Part shown: piece after piece, positions 26,929-35,364 of the stretch
Layout of the letters: each line of letters opens with the position of its first letter
How positions within the stretch are numbered: the stretch's first letter is position 1
NCBI GenBank assembly: GCA_019306065.1
Contig: JAFDMF010000002.1
Coordinates: 1-64,000 of the forward strand
Reading direction: 5' to 3'
DNA length: 64,000 nt
DNA from: Deltaproteobacteria bacterium
Lineage (GTDB): Bacteria > Desulfobacterota > Desulfobacteria > Desulfobacterales > JAFDMD01
The notes under the pieces: model-generated
Told to the model about the DNA's origin: nothing
The model's database searches: none
Seen by the model: the letters and a program-made list of their open reading frames with translations, nothing else
Position numbers and translations under genes: made by a program

Positions 26929-28029
26929 ATGTCAACCACTTTTCTTCCTTGCGGAATATATCATCAGGAATATGCCAAAGAGCATGCTTGGTGGCAGACC
27001 CCCTTTATAAAAGGAAAAATGATTCTACTTCTTATAGTTCTTTTTTTTATAATACCCTTTTTTGCCGATTCCTACGAATTAAGTCTTTGTAATCAAATAG
27101 GTTATACAATACTCGGCGCAATAGGAGTGCAGCTTCTTATAGGTTTTTGCGGACAAATAACATTAGGACACGCCGCGTTTCTCGCTGTTGGCGCATATAC
27201 AAGCACCCTTTTAATATTAGAATTTCCGTGGCCAGCGTTTATGATAGACTGGGGGCTTGCATATCCTGCCAGCATAATCATAGCGGCTTTTATGGCGGGT
27301 ATATGGAGCGTGATATTCGGGCTGCCCTCTGCCAGAGTAAAAGGTTTTTATTTAATCCTTACAACTATGGCGGCGCAGTTTATAATAGTCGATTTTATAA
27401 TAACCCAGTATGTAAGTCAGATCGGCGGAAGAGGTCAGGCTTTTTCAATACCTCCAGAAACAATCAAAATAGGCCCCGTCGCCATAGACAGCGATCTTAA
27501 AGTATATTTTATGATACTTTTTTTCGTTATAATCTGCGTAGTCGTATTAGCAAATCTAATTCGTTCCAAAGTCGGTAGAGCATGGATTGCCATTCGAGAT
27601 AATGATATTTCCGCAGACGTTATGGGAATAAACGTAATAAAATATAAATTAATGGCATTCTTTGTAGCCGGTTGTATCGGAGGCATAGCAGGCTCATGCT
27701 GGATAAGCAACATTGCGGCTATAAGCCCCGAACATTTTCCGTGGAGCTGGTCGTTATGGCTTGTAGGCGTTGTTTTAATCGGAGGAGTAGGCTCCATTCA
27801 CGGAACCATATTCGGCTCAATATTTATGGTTTTGGTAATGGAAGGGCTGCAGCTTTTGGTAATACCTCTTGTAGACATCTATCCGAAACTGCTTATGGAC
27901 TTTCTTTTTATAAAAGAGGCGGCGTTTGGTCTTGCAATATGTATATTTATGATATTCGAACCTTACGGACTTTCTTACAGATGGTGGCAGCTTAAAAACT
28001 ATTTTAATCTATGGCCGTTTTCTTACTAA
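26929..28029 (+). CDS. livM: Branched-chain amino acid-type ABC transporter permease (LivM)
   Basis: 366 residues, ~9-10 membrane helices. 'LIGFCGQITLGHAAFLAVGA', 'LPSARVKGFYLILTTMAAQF', 'GRAWIAIRDNDISADVMGIN' and 'LVGVVLIGGVGSIHGTIFGS' identify LivM. The Shine-Dalgarno is TAGGAGA. The hydrophilic N-terminal ~35 residues (CGIYHQEYAKEHAWWQTPF) recur in this Desulfobacterota operon type. Confidence 0.96.
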   Translation: MSTTFLPCGIYHQEYAKEHAWWQTPFIKGKMILLLIVLFFIIPFFADSYELSLCNQIGYTILGAIGVQLLIGFCGQITLGHAAFLAVGAYTSTLLILEFPWPAFMIDWGLAYPASIIIAAFMAGIWSVIFGLPSARVKGFYLILTTMAAQFIIVDFIITQYVSQIGGRGQAFSIPPETIKIGPVAIDSDLKVYFMILFFVIICVVVLANLIRSKVGRAWIAIRDNDISADVMGINVIKYKLMAFFVAGCIGGIAGSCWISNIAAISPEHFPWSWSLWLVGVVLIGGVGSIHGTIFGSIFMVLVMEGLQLLVIPLVDIYPKLLMDFLFIKEAAFGLAICIFMIFEPYGLSYRWWQLKNYFNLWPFSY

Positions 28030-28060
28030 TTTTTTAATTTCCAAATTAAAAGGAGGAGTT

Positions 28061-29302
28061 ATGTTAAAGAAAAAATGGCAAAAGTTTTTTATTTCGGTTA
28101 TTTCGATTACTTTTCTCTTCGGCTTGCCTTCAGCCTTTGCCGAAGACAAAATCAATATAGGCTCGCTTAACGACATGACCGGAGCAACTTCGGATGTAGG
28201 CAAAGATTATGCGCTCGGCATAAGCGAAGCTATACATTATGTAAACGACATGGGCGGCATAAACGGAAAAAAAATAAAATTATATCAATTCGATTACGGA
28301 TACAGAATTCCGGAAGCTCTTACAAAATATAAACTTTTTACAAGATTAGGCTGTAAGGCGATACTCGGATGGGGCACAGGAGATACCGAAGCCTTATCTC
28401 CTACCATTACAAGAGATAAAATACCTTATATTTCGGCTTCATATTCGGGACATCTTACCAACCCCGATAAGACTCCTTACAACATATTTTCCGGAACCGA
28501 TTATTCCTCAAATGCAAGAGCTACTCTTACCGCATGGTTTGATACAAAATGGAAAAATCACCCGGATTTCGGAAAAAGAAAACCGAAATTAATATGTTCT
28601 TATATGACTTCTCACCCGTATTGTAGCGCTCCTATAAAAGCAATAAAAGATCAGGCGAAAATACTCGGTTTTGAAGTGGGAAACGATCAGGACGTTTCCT
28701 TATTTGCCATAGATACCAAAAGTCAAATTCTTGCTATGAAAAAATTTAAACCGGACGTAGTTTGGCATGGCAATACTACAATGAGCGTCGCCGCTACCCT
28801 AAAAGACGCTTATGCAATGAAACTTGGCGCAACCCATCTTATAAATGTATGGGGATATGATAAAAACCTTATAAAACTTGCAGGAAAAGCCGCAGACGGA
28901 GCTATGGGCGCTACAGTATGCGCATTCGTAGGCGAAGATGTTCCTTTAATGGATAAGGTTGTAGAATATGCGAAAAAATATAACCCTTCCATACCGATTG
29001 AAGATCGTCTTATACGAACCGTTCAAGCTTGGGGAAATGTTATGGTTTTATGGGAAGCTATGAAACGCGCGGATAAAGCCGGCGATTTAAGCGGAGAGAG
29101 CATTCGTCAAAACGGCTTTGAAACTATGGCAAATTTTGACGTCGGATTAGGCATCGCTCCGGTAACATATAGCGCATCTGATCATAGACCGGGTAAAATA
29201 GTTACCGTTTATGAAATAAACGACGGAAAATTCAATTTAATTGACAAAGTGAATCTCGGTCAACGATGGGCAGACAAATGGAATTCATGGTTAGGCTGGT
29301 AA
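28061..29302 (+). CDS. livK: ABC transporter substrate-binding protein (LivK type)
   Basis: 413 residues with a signal peptide ending 'FLFGLPSAFAEDK'. Periplasmic-binding fold type I: 'INIGSLNDMTGATSDVGKDY', 'VNDMGGINGKKIKLYQFDYG' and 'KFKPDVVWHGNTTMSVAATL'. It captures the ligand for the LivHM channel. The ligand is unknown; many aromatic side chains and the ligase neighbour would suit an aromatic or medium-chain acid (inference). AGGAGG precedes the ATG. Confidence 0.94.
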   Translation: MLKKKWQKFFISVISITFLFGLPSAFAEDKINIGSLNDMTGATSDVGKDYALGISEAIHYVNDMGGINGKKIKLYQFDYGYRIPEALTKYKLFTRLGCKAILGWGTGDTEALSPTITRDKIPYISASYSGHLTNPDKTPYNIFSGTDYSSNARATLTAWFDTKWKNHPDFGKRKPKLICSYMTSHPYCSAPIKAIKDQAKILGFEVGNDQDVSLFAIDTKSQILAMKKFKPDVVWHGNTTMSVAATLKDAYAMKLGATHLINVWGYDKNLIKLAGKAADGAMGATVCAFVGEDVPLMDKVVEYAKKYNPSIPIEDRLIRTVQAWGNVMVLWEAMKRADKAGDLSGESIRQNGFETMANFDVGLGIAPVTYSASDHRPGKIVTVYEINDGKFNLIDKVNLGQRWADKWNSWLGW

Positions 29303-29344
29303 TTTTTTAAAAAACAGATTTCAAAATACGGAGGCATAACGGCT

Positions 29345-30157
29345 TTGTCTGACAAAGAGATGATCTTAAAAATCAATAATATAGAGGTCAAATATCACGA
29401 GGTAATGCTTGTGATAAAGGGAGTATCCATCAAAGTTCCCAAAGGGGAAATCGTAGCTCTTTTGGGCGCAAACGGAGCGGGAAAAAGCACTACCCTAAAA
29501 GCTGTATCCGGCCTCTTAACGCCGGATAACGGCAAAGTTACGGACGGTTCCATAGAGTTCAGAGGCGAAAGAATCGATAAAATGCCGGCTGAAAAAATAG
29601 CTAAAAAAGGGATTGTGCAGGTAATAGAAGGAAGAAGAGTATTCGAGCATCTTACAGTGGAACAAAATCTAAAAGTAGGGGCTCATCTTCGCAAAACAAG
29701 CGGCAGAGCCGTTAAAGAGGGTTTGGAGCTCGTTTATAATTACTTTCCGCGTCTTAAAATAAAACGGAACGAAATTGCCGGATTTATCAGCGGCGGAGAG
29801 CAGCAAATGACGGTTGTAGGCAGAGCTTTAATGACCGAACCTGAGCTTATCCTGTTAGACGAACCTTCTATGGGGCTTGCTCCTCTTCTTATACAAGAAA
29901 TCTTTAACATTATAACTCGACTTAATAAAGAGGAGAAAATCTCAATACTTCTCGTCGAGCAGAATGCAAAACTTGCTCTTAATGTAGCTCCTTATGCTTA
30001 TATAATGGAAAACGGACGTATTGTTATGGATGACACGTCCGAAAAACTGCTTGAAAATCCTGATATTAAGGATTTTTATCTCGGCATGGGCGGAACAGGG
30101 AGAAAAAATTTCAGAGACGTTAAGCATTATAGAAGAAGAAAACGATGGCTTACTTAA
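29345..30157 (+). CDS. livF: Branched-chain amino acid-type ABC transporter ATPase (LivF)
   Basis: 270 residues. Walker A 'GANGAGKSTTLKAVSGLL', signature 'ISGGEQQMTVVGRALMTEPE', Walker B 'LILLDEPSMGLAPLLIQEIF', H-loop 'LLVEQNAKLAL'. The basic tail 'FRDVKHYRRRKRWL' is common in this operon type. The start is TTG 29345 with GGAGG ~10 bp before it. It ends the six-gene operon. Confidence 0.95.
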   Translation: MSDKEMILKINNIEVKYHEVMLVIKGVSIKVPKGEIVALLGANGAGKSTTLKAVSGLLTPDNGKVTDGSIEFRGERIDKMPAEKIAKKGIVQVIEGRRVFEHLTVEQNLKVGAHLRKTSGRAVKEGLELVYNYFPRLKIKRNEIAGFISGGEQQMTVVGRALMTEPELILLDEPSMGLAPLLIQEIFNIITRLNKEEKISILLVEQNAKLALNVAPYAYIMENGRIVMDDTSEKLLENPDIKDFYLGMGGTGRKNFRDVKHYRRRKRWLT

Positions 30158-30231
30158 TTAGCAAAATAAAACTCGTTTCTACAGGAAATATCTATAATTA
30201 ATAGACACAAAAAAAAATAATTATAAAAATA

Positions 30232-30323
30232 ATAAAGAGATTTCTCAATTAGCTCGAAATGACAGACAGAAAGCTTTGTTGCCATATCATTTCGACGAGT
30301 GCAGCAAAGAAAAATCTCATAAT
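30232..30323. repeat. Dispersed palindromic repeat, family A, full copy, diverged
   Basis: 'gagatttctcaattagctcg' then 'aaatgaca' on the left; 'catttcgacgagtgcagcaa' then 'gaaaaatctcataata' on the right, followed at once by the lipoprotein ribosome-binding site. Confidence 0.7.
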
Positions 30324-30335
30324 AGGGGGTAATAA

Positions 30336-30962
30336 ATGTATAAAAAAAATAAAATATTAGCATTAACGGCAATAATCTTTGCCGCCTTCTTTATTACGTC
30401 ATGCGTTGCAACGGATGTTAAAATAAACATTGCGCCTACTCAAGAAAACTTTCAGGCTCCAGTCGTTAGCCTTGATTATGTTGACGTAGCCCATTATTGG
30501 GGATGGTGGTATTTTTCCAAAAAAGTAAAACCTACTATGGGAACACAAGGAGACTACGGCGCGCCGCTTGATCTGGCATTTATCTTTAACATCGAAAACC
30601 CGAATCCTTATCCCGTAAAAATGGACAGTATAAAATTTACCATAGGATTTGAAGATTTTGATCTTAATACCGTAGAAAACAAAGAAATCCAATGGATACC
30701 GGCGGAAAAAACCAATCAGGTAAGAGTTCATGCAATGTTTGACGGCAGACAGTCCCTTTTAAGCCTGCTTGTTACTGGCGGATTCAAACTTAAAGAAAAA
30801 GGATTGGGAACAGGCGCGGGAGCCGCCTTAAAACAGCTTGGGCAATGGTGGGAGACAATTCCCGGATTTGAATTCCCCATACATGTAAAACAAGGCGCTG
30901 CGGTATTTTCTACCGAAGAAGGCATAATCAAAGTTACGGCTTTTGAAAAAACCTTTCCTTAA
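30336..30962 (+). CDS. Lipoprotein with LEA14-like (WHy) domain
   Basis: 208 residues. The N-terminus is a lipoprotein signal with lipobox ITSC (cysteine near residue 23). The body resembles LEA-type-2/WHy domains: 'DLAFIFNIENPNPYPVKMDS' followed by 'IKFTIGFEDFDLNTVE'. Such proteins are beta-sandwich envelope lipoproteins linked to desiccation or envelope stress; no enzymatic role is known. AGGGGG precedes the ATG. It lies alone between repeats. Confidence 0.75.
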   Translation: MYKKNKILALTAIIFAAFFITSCVATDVKINIAPTQENFQAPVVSLDYVDVAHYWGWWYFSKKVKPTMGTQGDYGAPLDLAFIFNIENPNPYPVKMDSIKFTIGFEDFDLNTVENKEIQWIPAEKTNQVRVHAMFDGRQSLLSLLVTGGFKLKEKGLGTGAGAALKQLGQWWETIPGFEFPIHVKQGAAVFSTEEGIIKVTAFEKTFP

Positions 30963-30965
30963 TAG

Positions 30966-31012
30966 ATAAGAGATTTCCCTTAAAAGAGCAAAGCGAGGAG
31001 AAATCTCATAAT
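30966..31012. repeat. Dispersed palindromic repeat, family A, collapsed copy
   Basis: Left arm 'gagatttcccttaa' and right arm 'gagcaaagcgaggagaaatc' are joined with most of the centre missing. Confidence 0.6.
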
Positions 31013-31086
31013 TAAAAGTCAAAAAAAAAGTTCGTTGTATAACAAAATACGAAGTTATACAGCGAACTTTTTTTTTGACTTTTAAT
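31011..31086. repeat. 76-bp near-perfect palindrome (hairpin repeat, family B)
   Basis: Arms 31011-31043 and 31054-31086 are complementary over 33 bp with one mismatch that is a G-U pair in RNA; the loop is 10 nt. It includes nine-A/nine-T runs and the family core 'tataacaaaatacgaagtta'. It lies 26 bp before the bestrophin-like ATG and could terminate the lipoprotein transcript in either direction. Confidence 0.8.
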
Positions 31087-31111
31087 GACGGTTTATATAA
31101 GCTGATAAATT

Positions 31112-31894
31112 ATGAATATTTTTAAACATTTTTTTAAAATCGTTAATTGTCAAACCGTTATAGTTACAATTCTATCCGTATTAGGAACATTTATATGCTG
31201 CAAATACGAATTTTATGCGGATCTTCCTTCAGGTCTCATAGGAATTGCAATCATATTTCCGATAGTATTTTCAATCAACGCCGCTTACAAAAGAAGAGAA
31301 GAGGCGTTAAAATACCTTTCTTCCCTTAAAGCCTCCGCCATAGCAATATATTACGCTCATAGAGACTGGATAGACAGCGCGGATCCGAAACTTCAAAAAG
31401 AGGCAGTCCTGTTGATACAACAACTTTTTAAGGCTATAAAAGAATATTTTTCTGCACATCCGACAAAAGAAGAGGCAAAAAAATTCTATGCGGTATATGA
31501 TCTATTTTCGCAATTTTCTTTATTCAACGAAAAATTAAGAAGCATGGGAGTTTCCGCAGGCGAAATATCTCGGCTTAATCAGTACTTGCGAGCTATGATT
31601 ATAGATTTTGAAAAAATGAGAAACATCTTTTTATATAAAACTCCAATATCGCTCCGCGCTTACAGTCAAGTTTTTCTTAATCTGTTTCCCGTGTTATACG
31701 CTCCCTATTTTGCCGAAATCTGCAGAACCTCCTTTACAATAATAGGATACATTGTTGCCATAATCTACAGCATAGTTTTGGTTAGCTTAGATAATATTCA
31801 AGAAGATCTGGAAAACCCTTATGATCAAATAGGAGTAGACGATATTAATCTGAATATAGCCAATCAATATAAACAGGTTTTTAAAACAAAGTAA
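31112..31894 (+). CDS. Bestrophin-like membrane protein
   Basis: 260 residues with two hydrophobic hairpins near the N-terminus (residues ~15-55) and two near 195-245, and a helical cytoplasmic centre. The end 'LVSLDNIQEDLENPYDQIGV' resembles the bestrophin signature in which an acidic 'ENPFG..DDI' follows the last membrane segment. Bestrophins are pentameric anion channels. The match is by pattern only. No good Shine-Dalgarno; a long hairpin ends 25 bp before the ATG. Confidence 0.5.
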   Translation: MNIFKHFFKIVNCQTVIVTILSVLGTFICCKYEFYADLPSGLIGIAIIFPIVFSINAAYKRREEALKYLSSLKASAIAIYYAHRDWIDSADPKLQKEAVLLIQQLFKAIKEYFSAHPTKEEAKKFYAVYDLFSQFSLFNEKLRSMGVSAGEISRLNQYLRAMIIDFEKMRNIFLYKTPISLRAYSQVFLNLFPVLYAPYFAEICRTSFTIIGYIVAIIYSIVLVSLDNIQEDLENPYDQIGVDDINLNIANQYKQVFKTK

Positions 31895-31916
31895 TTTCGG
31901 GCAGGCAAATTATAAT

Positions 31917-31950
31917 CCTGTCATTTCGACCAAAAGGAGAAATCCCGGTA
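31917..31950. repeat. Dispersed palindromic repeat, family A, fragment
   Basis: 'cctgtcatttcgacc' and 'ggagaaatcccgg' are the right-arm core only. Confidence 0.45.
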
Positions 31951-31986
31951 TTTCAACCGGAATTCAAAACTAATAAAAAGGATATT

Positions 31987-33504
31987 ATGAAAATATACGA
32001 TTTTACAATATACAATCTTATGGAAAGAAACGCTTTTTGCTATGCGAATAAAACCGCATGGATAGAATCCGAAACAGATAAAAAAATCACATTTGCCGAA
32101 TACAAACAAAAATCAACCGCATTAGCCGTCGAACTTAAAAAAACCGGGCTTAAAAAAGGGGATAGAATAGGAATCATAGGCAAAAACAGCCTTGAGTTCT
32201 TTTTGCTTTATGGCGCGGCAGCGGCTTTGGGAGCAATAATTCTGCCTATAAACTGGAGATTATCCGCAGACGAAATATGCTTCAATTTTATAGACTGTGA
32301 GCCCAGCCTCATTTTTGCAGATAACGAATATCACGGCTTAATAGATTCCATTAAAGATAAGCTTACCTTTGTAAAAAAGTATTTTTCCTTAAACGAAGCC
32401 TCTGTAGGCTATCCATCCATAGAAAAATTATTGAAAAATAGAAATCCGGATTTTACTCCCGAACAGGTTACGGGAGAAGACGGCTTTATTATAATCCATA
32501 CCGCTGCAATTCACGGAAGACCAAGAGGAGCGCTTTTAACCCATAGCAACATATTGACAGGCAACCTTAATTATACCTCTGTATTACATCTGACATCTGA
32601 AGATGTTCATTTAAATTTTCTTCCTCTGTTTCACATAGGCGGTTTGTCAATGGCTTACGCAGCTTTTCATGCAGGCGCTGCAAATATCAACATGACAAAA
32701 TTCGACGCTGAAAAAGCGGTTGATATTATAGAAAAACATAAAGTTTCTTTTGCTTTTGATTTTTCTCCCATACTATCTTCTTTAATAGAAGCGGCGGAAA
32801 AATTTAATAAAAATATAATCTCTCTTAAAGCCGTAGCCGGACTTGATACTCCCGAAATAATCGAAAAATATCAAAAATCAACCGGAGGCTCCTTTTATTC
32901 CCTTTACGGACAAACAGAAACATCCTGCCTTGCCACATTCGGCAAATACGACGAGAAACCCGGCTCCGCCGGGAAAACGGTTCCTCTTGCAGAGGTTAAA
33001 ATAGTTGACGAGCAGGATAATATTTTAGGAATAAATCAGGCGGGCGAAATAACGGTAAAAGGACCCGTAGTATTTAAAGGGTACTGGAACCTACCGGAAG
33101 ATAATGAATTTACCTTCAGAGCAGGCATGCATCATACCGGAGATACGGGACGTTTTGACGAAGAAGGCTTTCTATGGTATGCGGGCAGAAAAGCCGAAAA
33201 AGAACTCATTAAACCCGGAGGCGAAAACGTATATCCGGCGGAAGTGGAAAAAGTTATTTTAAAACATCCTAACGTAGAAAAAACGGTTGTATTCGGAGTG
33301 CCGGATCCTAAATGGAAAGAAGGCATCAAGGCGGTATGCAAACTTAAAGAAGGAAGAAGCCTTGATAAAAACCAACTGATAAAATTTGTAGGCGAACGTA
33401 TAGCGAGCTATAAAAAACCGCAGTATGTGGAATTTATAAATGATATGCCGCTTAACAAAGACGGATCGCCTGACAGAGAAAAGGTAAAAAAAATATATGG
33501 TTAA
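31987..33504 (+). CDS. Acyl-CoA synthetase-like AMP-binding protein with variant phosphate loop
   Basis: 505 residues, ANL superfamily. 'KKGDRIGIIGKNSLEFFLLY' and 'PINWRLSADEI' are N-terminal landmarks; 'LYGQTETSCLATFG', 'HHTGDTGRFDEEGFLWYAGR' and 'PGGENVYPAEVEKVI' are the C-terminal ones, and a catalytic Lys is present near the end ('PLNKDGSPDREKVKK'). The phosphate-binding loop reads 'HTAAIHGRPRGALLTH' (171-186) where TSGTTGxPKG is usual, which may alter activity; I recall similar variants in other Desulfobacterota ligases. It overlaps the ACT gene by 8 bp, as many aryl- or acyl-CoA ligase genes do. Confidence 0.88.
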   Translation: MKIYDFTIYNLMERNAFCYANKTAWIESETDKKITFAEYKQKSTALAVELKKTGLKKGDRIGIIGKNSLEFFLLYGAAAALGAIILPINWRLSADEICFNFIDCEPSLIFADNEYHGLIDSIKDKLTFVKKYFSLNEASVGYPSIEKLLKNRNPDFTPEQVTGEDGFIIIHTAAIHGRPRGALLTHSNILTGNLNYTSVLHLTSEDVHLNFLPLFHIGGLSMAYAAFHAGAANINMTKFDAEKAVDIIEKHKVSFAFDFSPILSSLIEAAEKFNKNIISLKAVAGLDTPEIIEKYQKSTGGSFYSLYGQTETSCLATFGKYDEKPGSAGKTVPLAEVKIVDEQDNILGINQAGEITVKGPVVFKGYWNLPEDNEFTFRAGMHHTGDTGRFDEEGFLWYAGRKAEKELIKPGGENVYPAEVEKVILKHPNVEKTVVFGVPDPKWKEGIKAVCKLKEGRSLDKNQLIKFVGERIASYKKPQYVEFINDMPLNKDGSPDREKVKKIYG

Positions 33505-33976
33505 AACAGAAATATCACTTTTTTTAAAAAATGTTCCGGGGGAGCTTGCAAATTTAACAAAGCTTATAGGCGAGGCAAACATCAATATAGAAGCTATGAC
33601 CATCCAAGACGCTTCAAGCTACGTTCAGGAGCTGTTTAAAGCAAGAGGCAAATCCTTAAAAAGAATCGCTTCCGTTGCAAGCTATAATTCAATGAGAAAA
33701 GATTCCGCTCAGTTTGCTCTTATAAGAGTTATTGTGGATAATACCGATAAAGCCATAGATCTGCTTGCAAAACAGGATTATCTGTTTGACGTTAATACCG
33801 TTCTAACCATAGAGTTAGAAAACAGACCCGGCGAACTTGCAAAAATAGCCGTAAAATTCGGAGAAGCAAATATTAATATAAACTACGTGTATGGATCAGC
33901 GGTAGGACAAGACGCAAAATGGCTCTTTGTTTTTTCAACAGACGAGGTGGAAGAAGCGGCGAGAATTATATTTTAA
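33497..33976 (+). CDS. Tandem ACT-domain protein
   Basis: 159 residues. Two ACT domains: residues 1-~70 ('VKTEISLFLKNVPGELANLT', 'GEANINIEAM') and ~100-159 ('TVLTIELENRPGELAKIAVK', 'GEANININYVYG'). ACT domains bind amino acids or related ligands; as a partner of ligases they probably sense a ligand. A longer than usual linker (~35 residues) joins the domains. It starts inside the ligase gene end, so it is translationally coupled. Confidence 0.85.
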   Translation: MVKTEISLFLKNVPGELANLTKLIGEANINIEAMTIQDASSYVQELFKARGKSLKRIASVASYNSMRKDSAQFALIRVIVDNTDKAIDLLAKQDYLFDVNTVLTIELENRPGELAKIAVKFGEANININYVYGSAVGQDAKWLFVFSTDEVEEAARIIF

Positions 33977-34134
33977 CGGATACGAAGCGGAAGCTTCATC
34001 CTCGCTTTGATACTCGAAATAAGCTTCTTATCGGCTATCTGAAAAAACGGAAAGTATGGAATAAGGATAAAAGAATGAATATAGACGCAAATACCGGCGA
34101 AGTTAAATCTATGAAAATCAGAACAATCAAATAA
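33919..34134 (+). other. Small ORF upstream of a PIN-domain gene (possible antitoxin or fragment)
   Basis: 71 codons from ATG 33919, but the first 19 lie inside the ACT gene in another frame, so the true start is doubtful. The rest reads as a basic protein, '...DTRNKLLIGYLKKRKVWNKD', ending in 'NIDANTGEVKSMKIRTIK'. It ends 5 bp before the PIN gene, the usual position of an antitoxin. I do not recognise a DNA-binding fold; it could be the tail of a truncated antitoxin. Confidence 0.35.
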
Positions 34135-34139
34135 TATCA

Positions 34140-34625
34140 ATGTTAGAAAAGCTGATTGGCAAATATAAAAGAGCAGGAATATTATTAGATACCAATCTGC
34201 TTTTGCTTTATTTGGTCGGGTTATATGATTTTAATTTTATTCGGCAATTTAAGCGAACATGCATGTATGATAAAAACGATTTTTTATGGATGCGCAAATT
34301 TTTAACGAGATTTGACAATATCTTTATAACTCCTCAGGTATTAGGGGAAGTATGGAATTTTGCAGAAAAAATACATGGTAAACGTTTGAACGCATTTATT
34401 GAAACGGCAGTTGCAAAGCTTCTTGTTGTTACGGAAAATTATGTTGAAAAGAATATCTTATTGCAAGAAGAATGCTTTTTTTATGTAGGCGTTACGGATA
34501 CATCTATAATCTATTCTGCAAAAGAGTTAAATTGTCTTGTTATAACGGACGATTTAAGGGCGTATGCTTACTATGCCGCAAATGGCGTTGATACGATAAA
34601 CATTAATCATTTGAGAAAAATATAA
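34140..34625 (+). CDS. PIN-domain protein (possible toxin ribonuclease)
   Basis: 161 residues. Acidic PIN positions are visible: 'GILLDTNLLLLYLVGLYD' (first Asp), 'TPQVLGEVWNFAE' (Glu), 'GVTDTSIIYSAKELNC' (Asp) and 'LVITDDLRAYAY' (Asp). PIN toxins cleave RNA. The 60-residue insertion after the first motif makes it longer than VapC (~130). No Shine-Dalgarno is visible; the small ORF just upstream may be its partner. Confidence 0.7.
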   Translation: MLEKLIGKYKRAGILLDTNLLLLYLVGLYDFNFIRQFKRTCMYDKNDFLWMRKFLTRFDNIFITPQVLGEVWNFAEKIHGKRLNAFIETAVAKLLVVTENYVEKNILLQEECFFYVGVTDTSIIYSAKELNCLVITDDLRAYAYYAANGVDTININHLRKI

Positions 34626-34663
34626 AAAATTGCATAATTTAAAAAGGGAATAAGGCGGAGATA

Positions 34664-34927
34664 ATGAATCCTTTTGCCTACGATTTAGATGAAGCCGATA
34701 TAAAAAAAGAAAAAAGCAAAGCAAGAGATTTAAAAAATTCCGAGTGGTGGAAGCGTAAAAAAGCAAAAGGAGTTTGCAGTTATTGCGGCAAAAATGTTAC
34801 GGCGGAAAACCTTACTATGGATCATATTATGCCGATCTCACGCGGAGGAAAAAGCGTAAAAGGAAATGTTACGGCGGTATGCAAAGAATGCAATAATAAA
34901 AAAAAGCATAAACTTCCTTGGGAATAG
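34664..34927 (+). CDS. Small HNH endonuclease-like protein
   Basis: 87 residues with zinc cysteines 'GVCSYCGKNV' and 'AVCKECNNKKKHKLPW' around the HNH core 'LTMDHIMPISRGGKSVKGN'. Single-domain HNH proteins cut DNA; in this size class they are often mobile or accessory, though some are core. It lies 38 bp after the PIN gene; GGCGGAG precedes the ATG. Confidence 0.85.
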   Translation: MNPFAYDLDEADIKKEKSKARDLKNSEWWKRKKAKGVCSYCGKNVTAENLTMDHIMPISRGGKSVKGNVTAVCKECNNKKKHKLPWE

Positions 34928-34941
34928 ACAATTTTACTTTT

Positions 34942-35346
34942 ATGAATAAACTATTATTTGAAATTCTATATATAGGTTCCGGCGGTTTGATAGGCGCTCT
35001 TGCCAGATATTTTTCCTATCATTTAATAGGAAAAATTTTTAATCTTCAACGCTTCCCTTATGCGACTTTTATTATTAATATAATCGGCTGTTTTTTTATA
35101 GGAATAATTGCAGGATTATTAAACTCTCTTTTAAAATCCAACGAAATAGTAAAAGCCTTTTTTATATTGGGATTTTTGGGAAGCTATACCACCTTTTCAA
35201 CCTTTGCTTACGAAACCTACAAGTTACTCGAAGCCGGAAGAATTATAGCATCCTTTGCAAACATCTTTCTTCAGGCTTTAATCGGGATAATTGGAGTATG
35301 GTTAGGGATTTCATTAACAAAATTCTTTGCTATACAAACGCCTTAA
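34942..35346 (+). CDS. crcB: Fluoride ion exporter FluC/CrcB
   Basis: 134 residues, four membrane helices. 'GGLIGALARYFSYHLIG', 'FPYATFIINIIGCFFIGIIA' and 'GFLGSYTTFSTFAYET' are FluC hallmarks (Asn and Phe-box residues and the Na+ break). Dual-topology dimers export fluoride. ATG 34942 is chosen over an in-frame TTG at 34918 that overlaps the HNH gene. I saw no fluoride riboswitch upstream. Confidence 0.95.
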   Translation: MNKLLFEILYIGSGGLIGALARYFSYHLIGKIFNLQRFPYATFIINIIGCFFIGIIAGLLNSLLKSNEIVKAFFILGFLGSYTTFSTFAYETYKLLEAGRIIASFANIFLQALIGIIGVWLGISLTKFFAIQTP

Positions 35347-35364
35347 AAATAGGAAAAAACTATT

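Noticed and set aside
34628-34942. Fluoride riboswitch upstream of crcB
   Set aside because: The region is the HNH coding sequence and shows no match to the conserved crcB-motif core.
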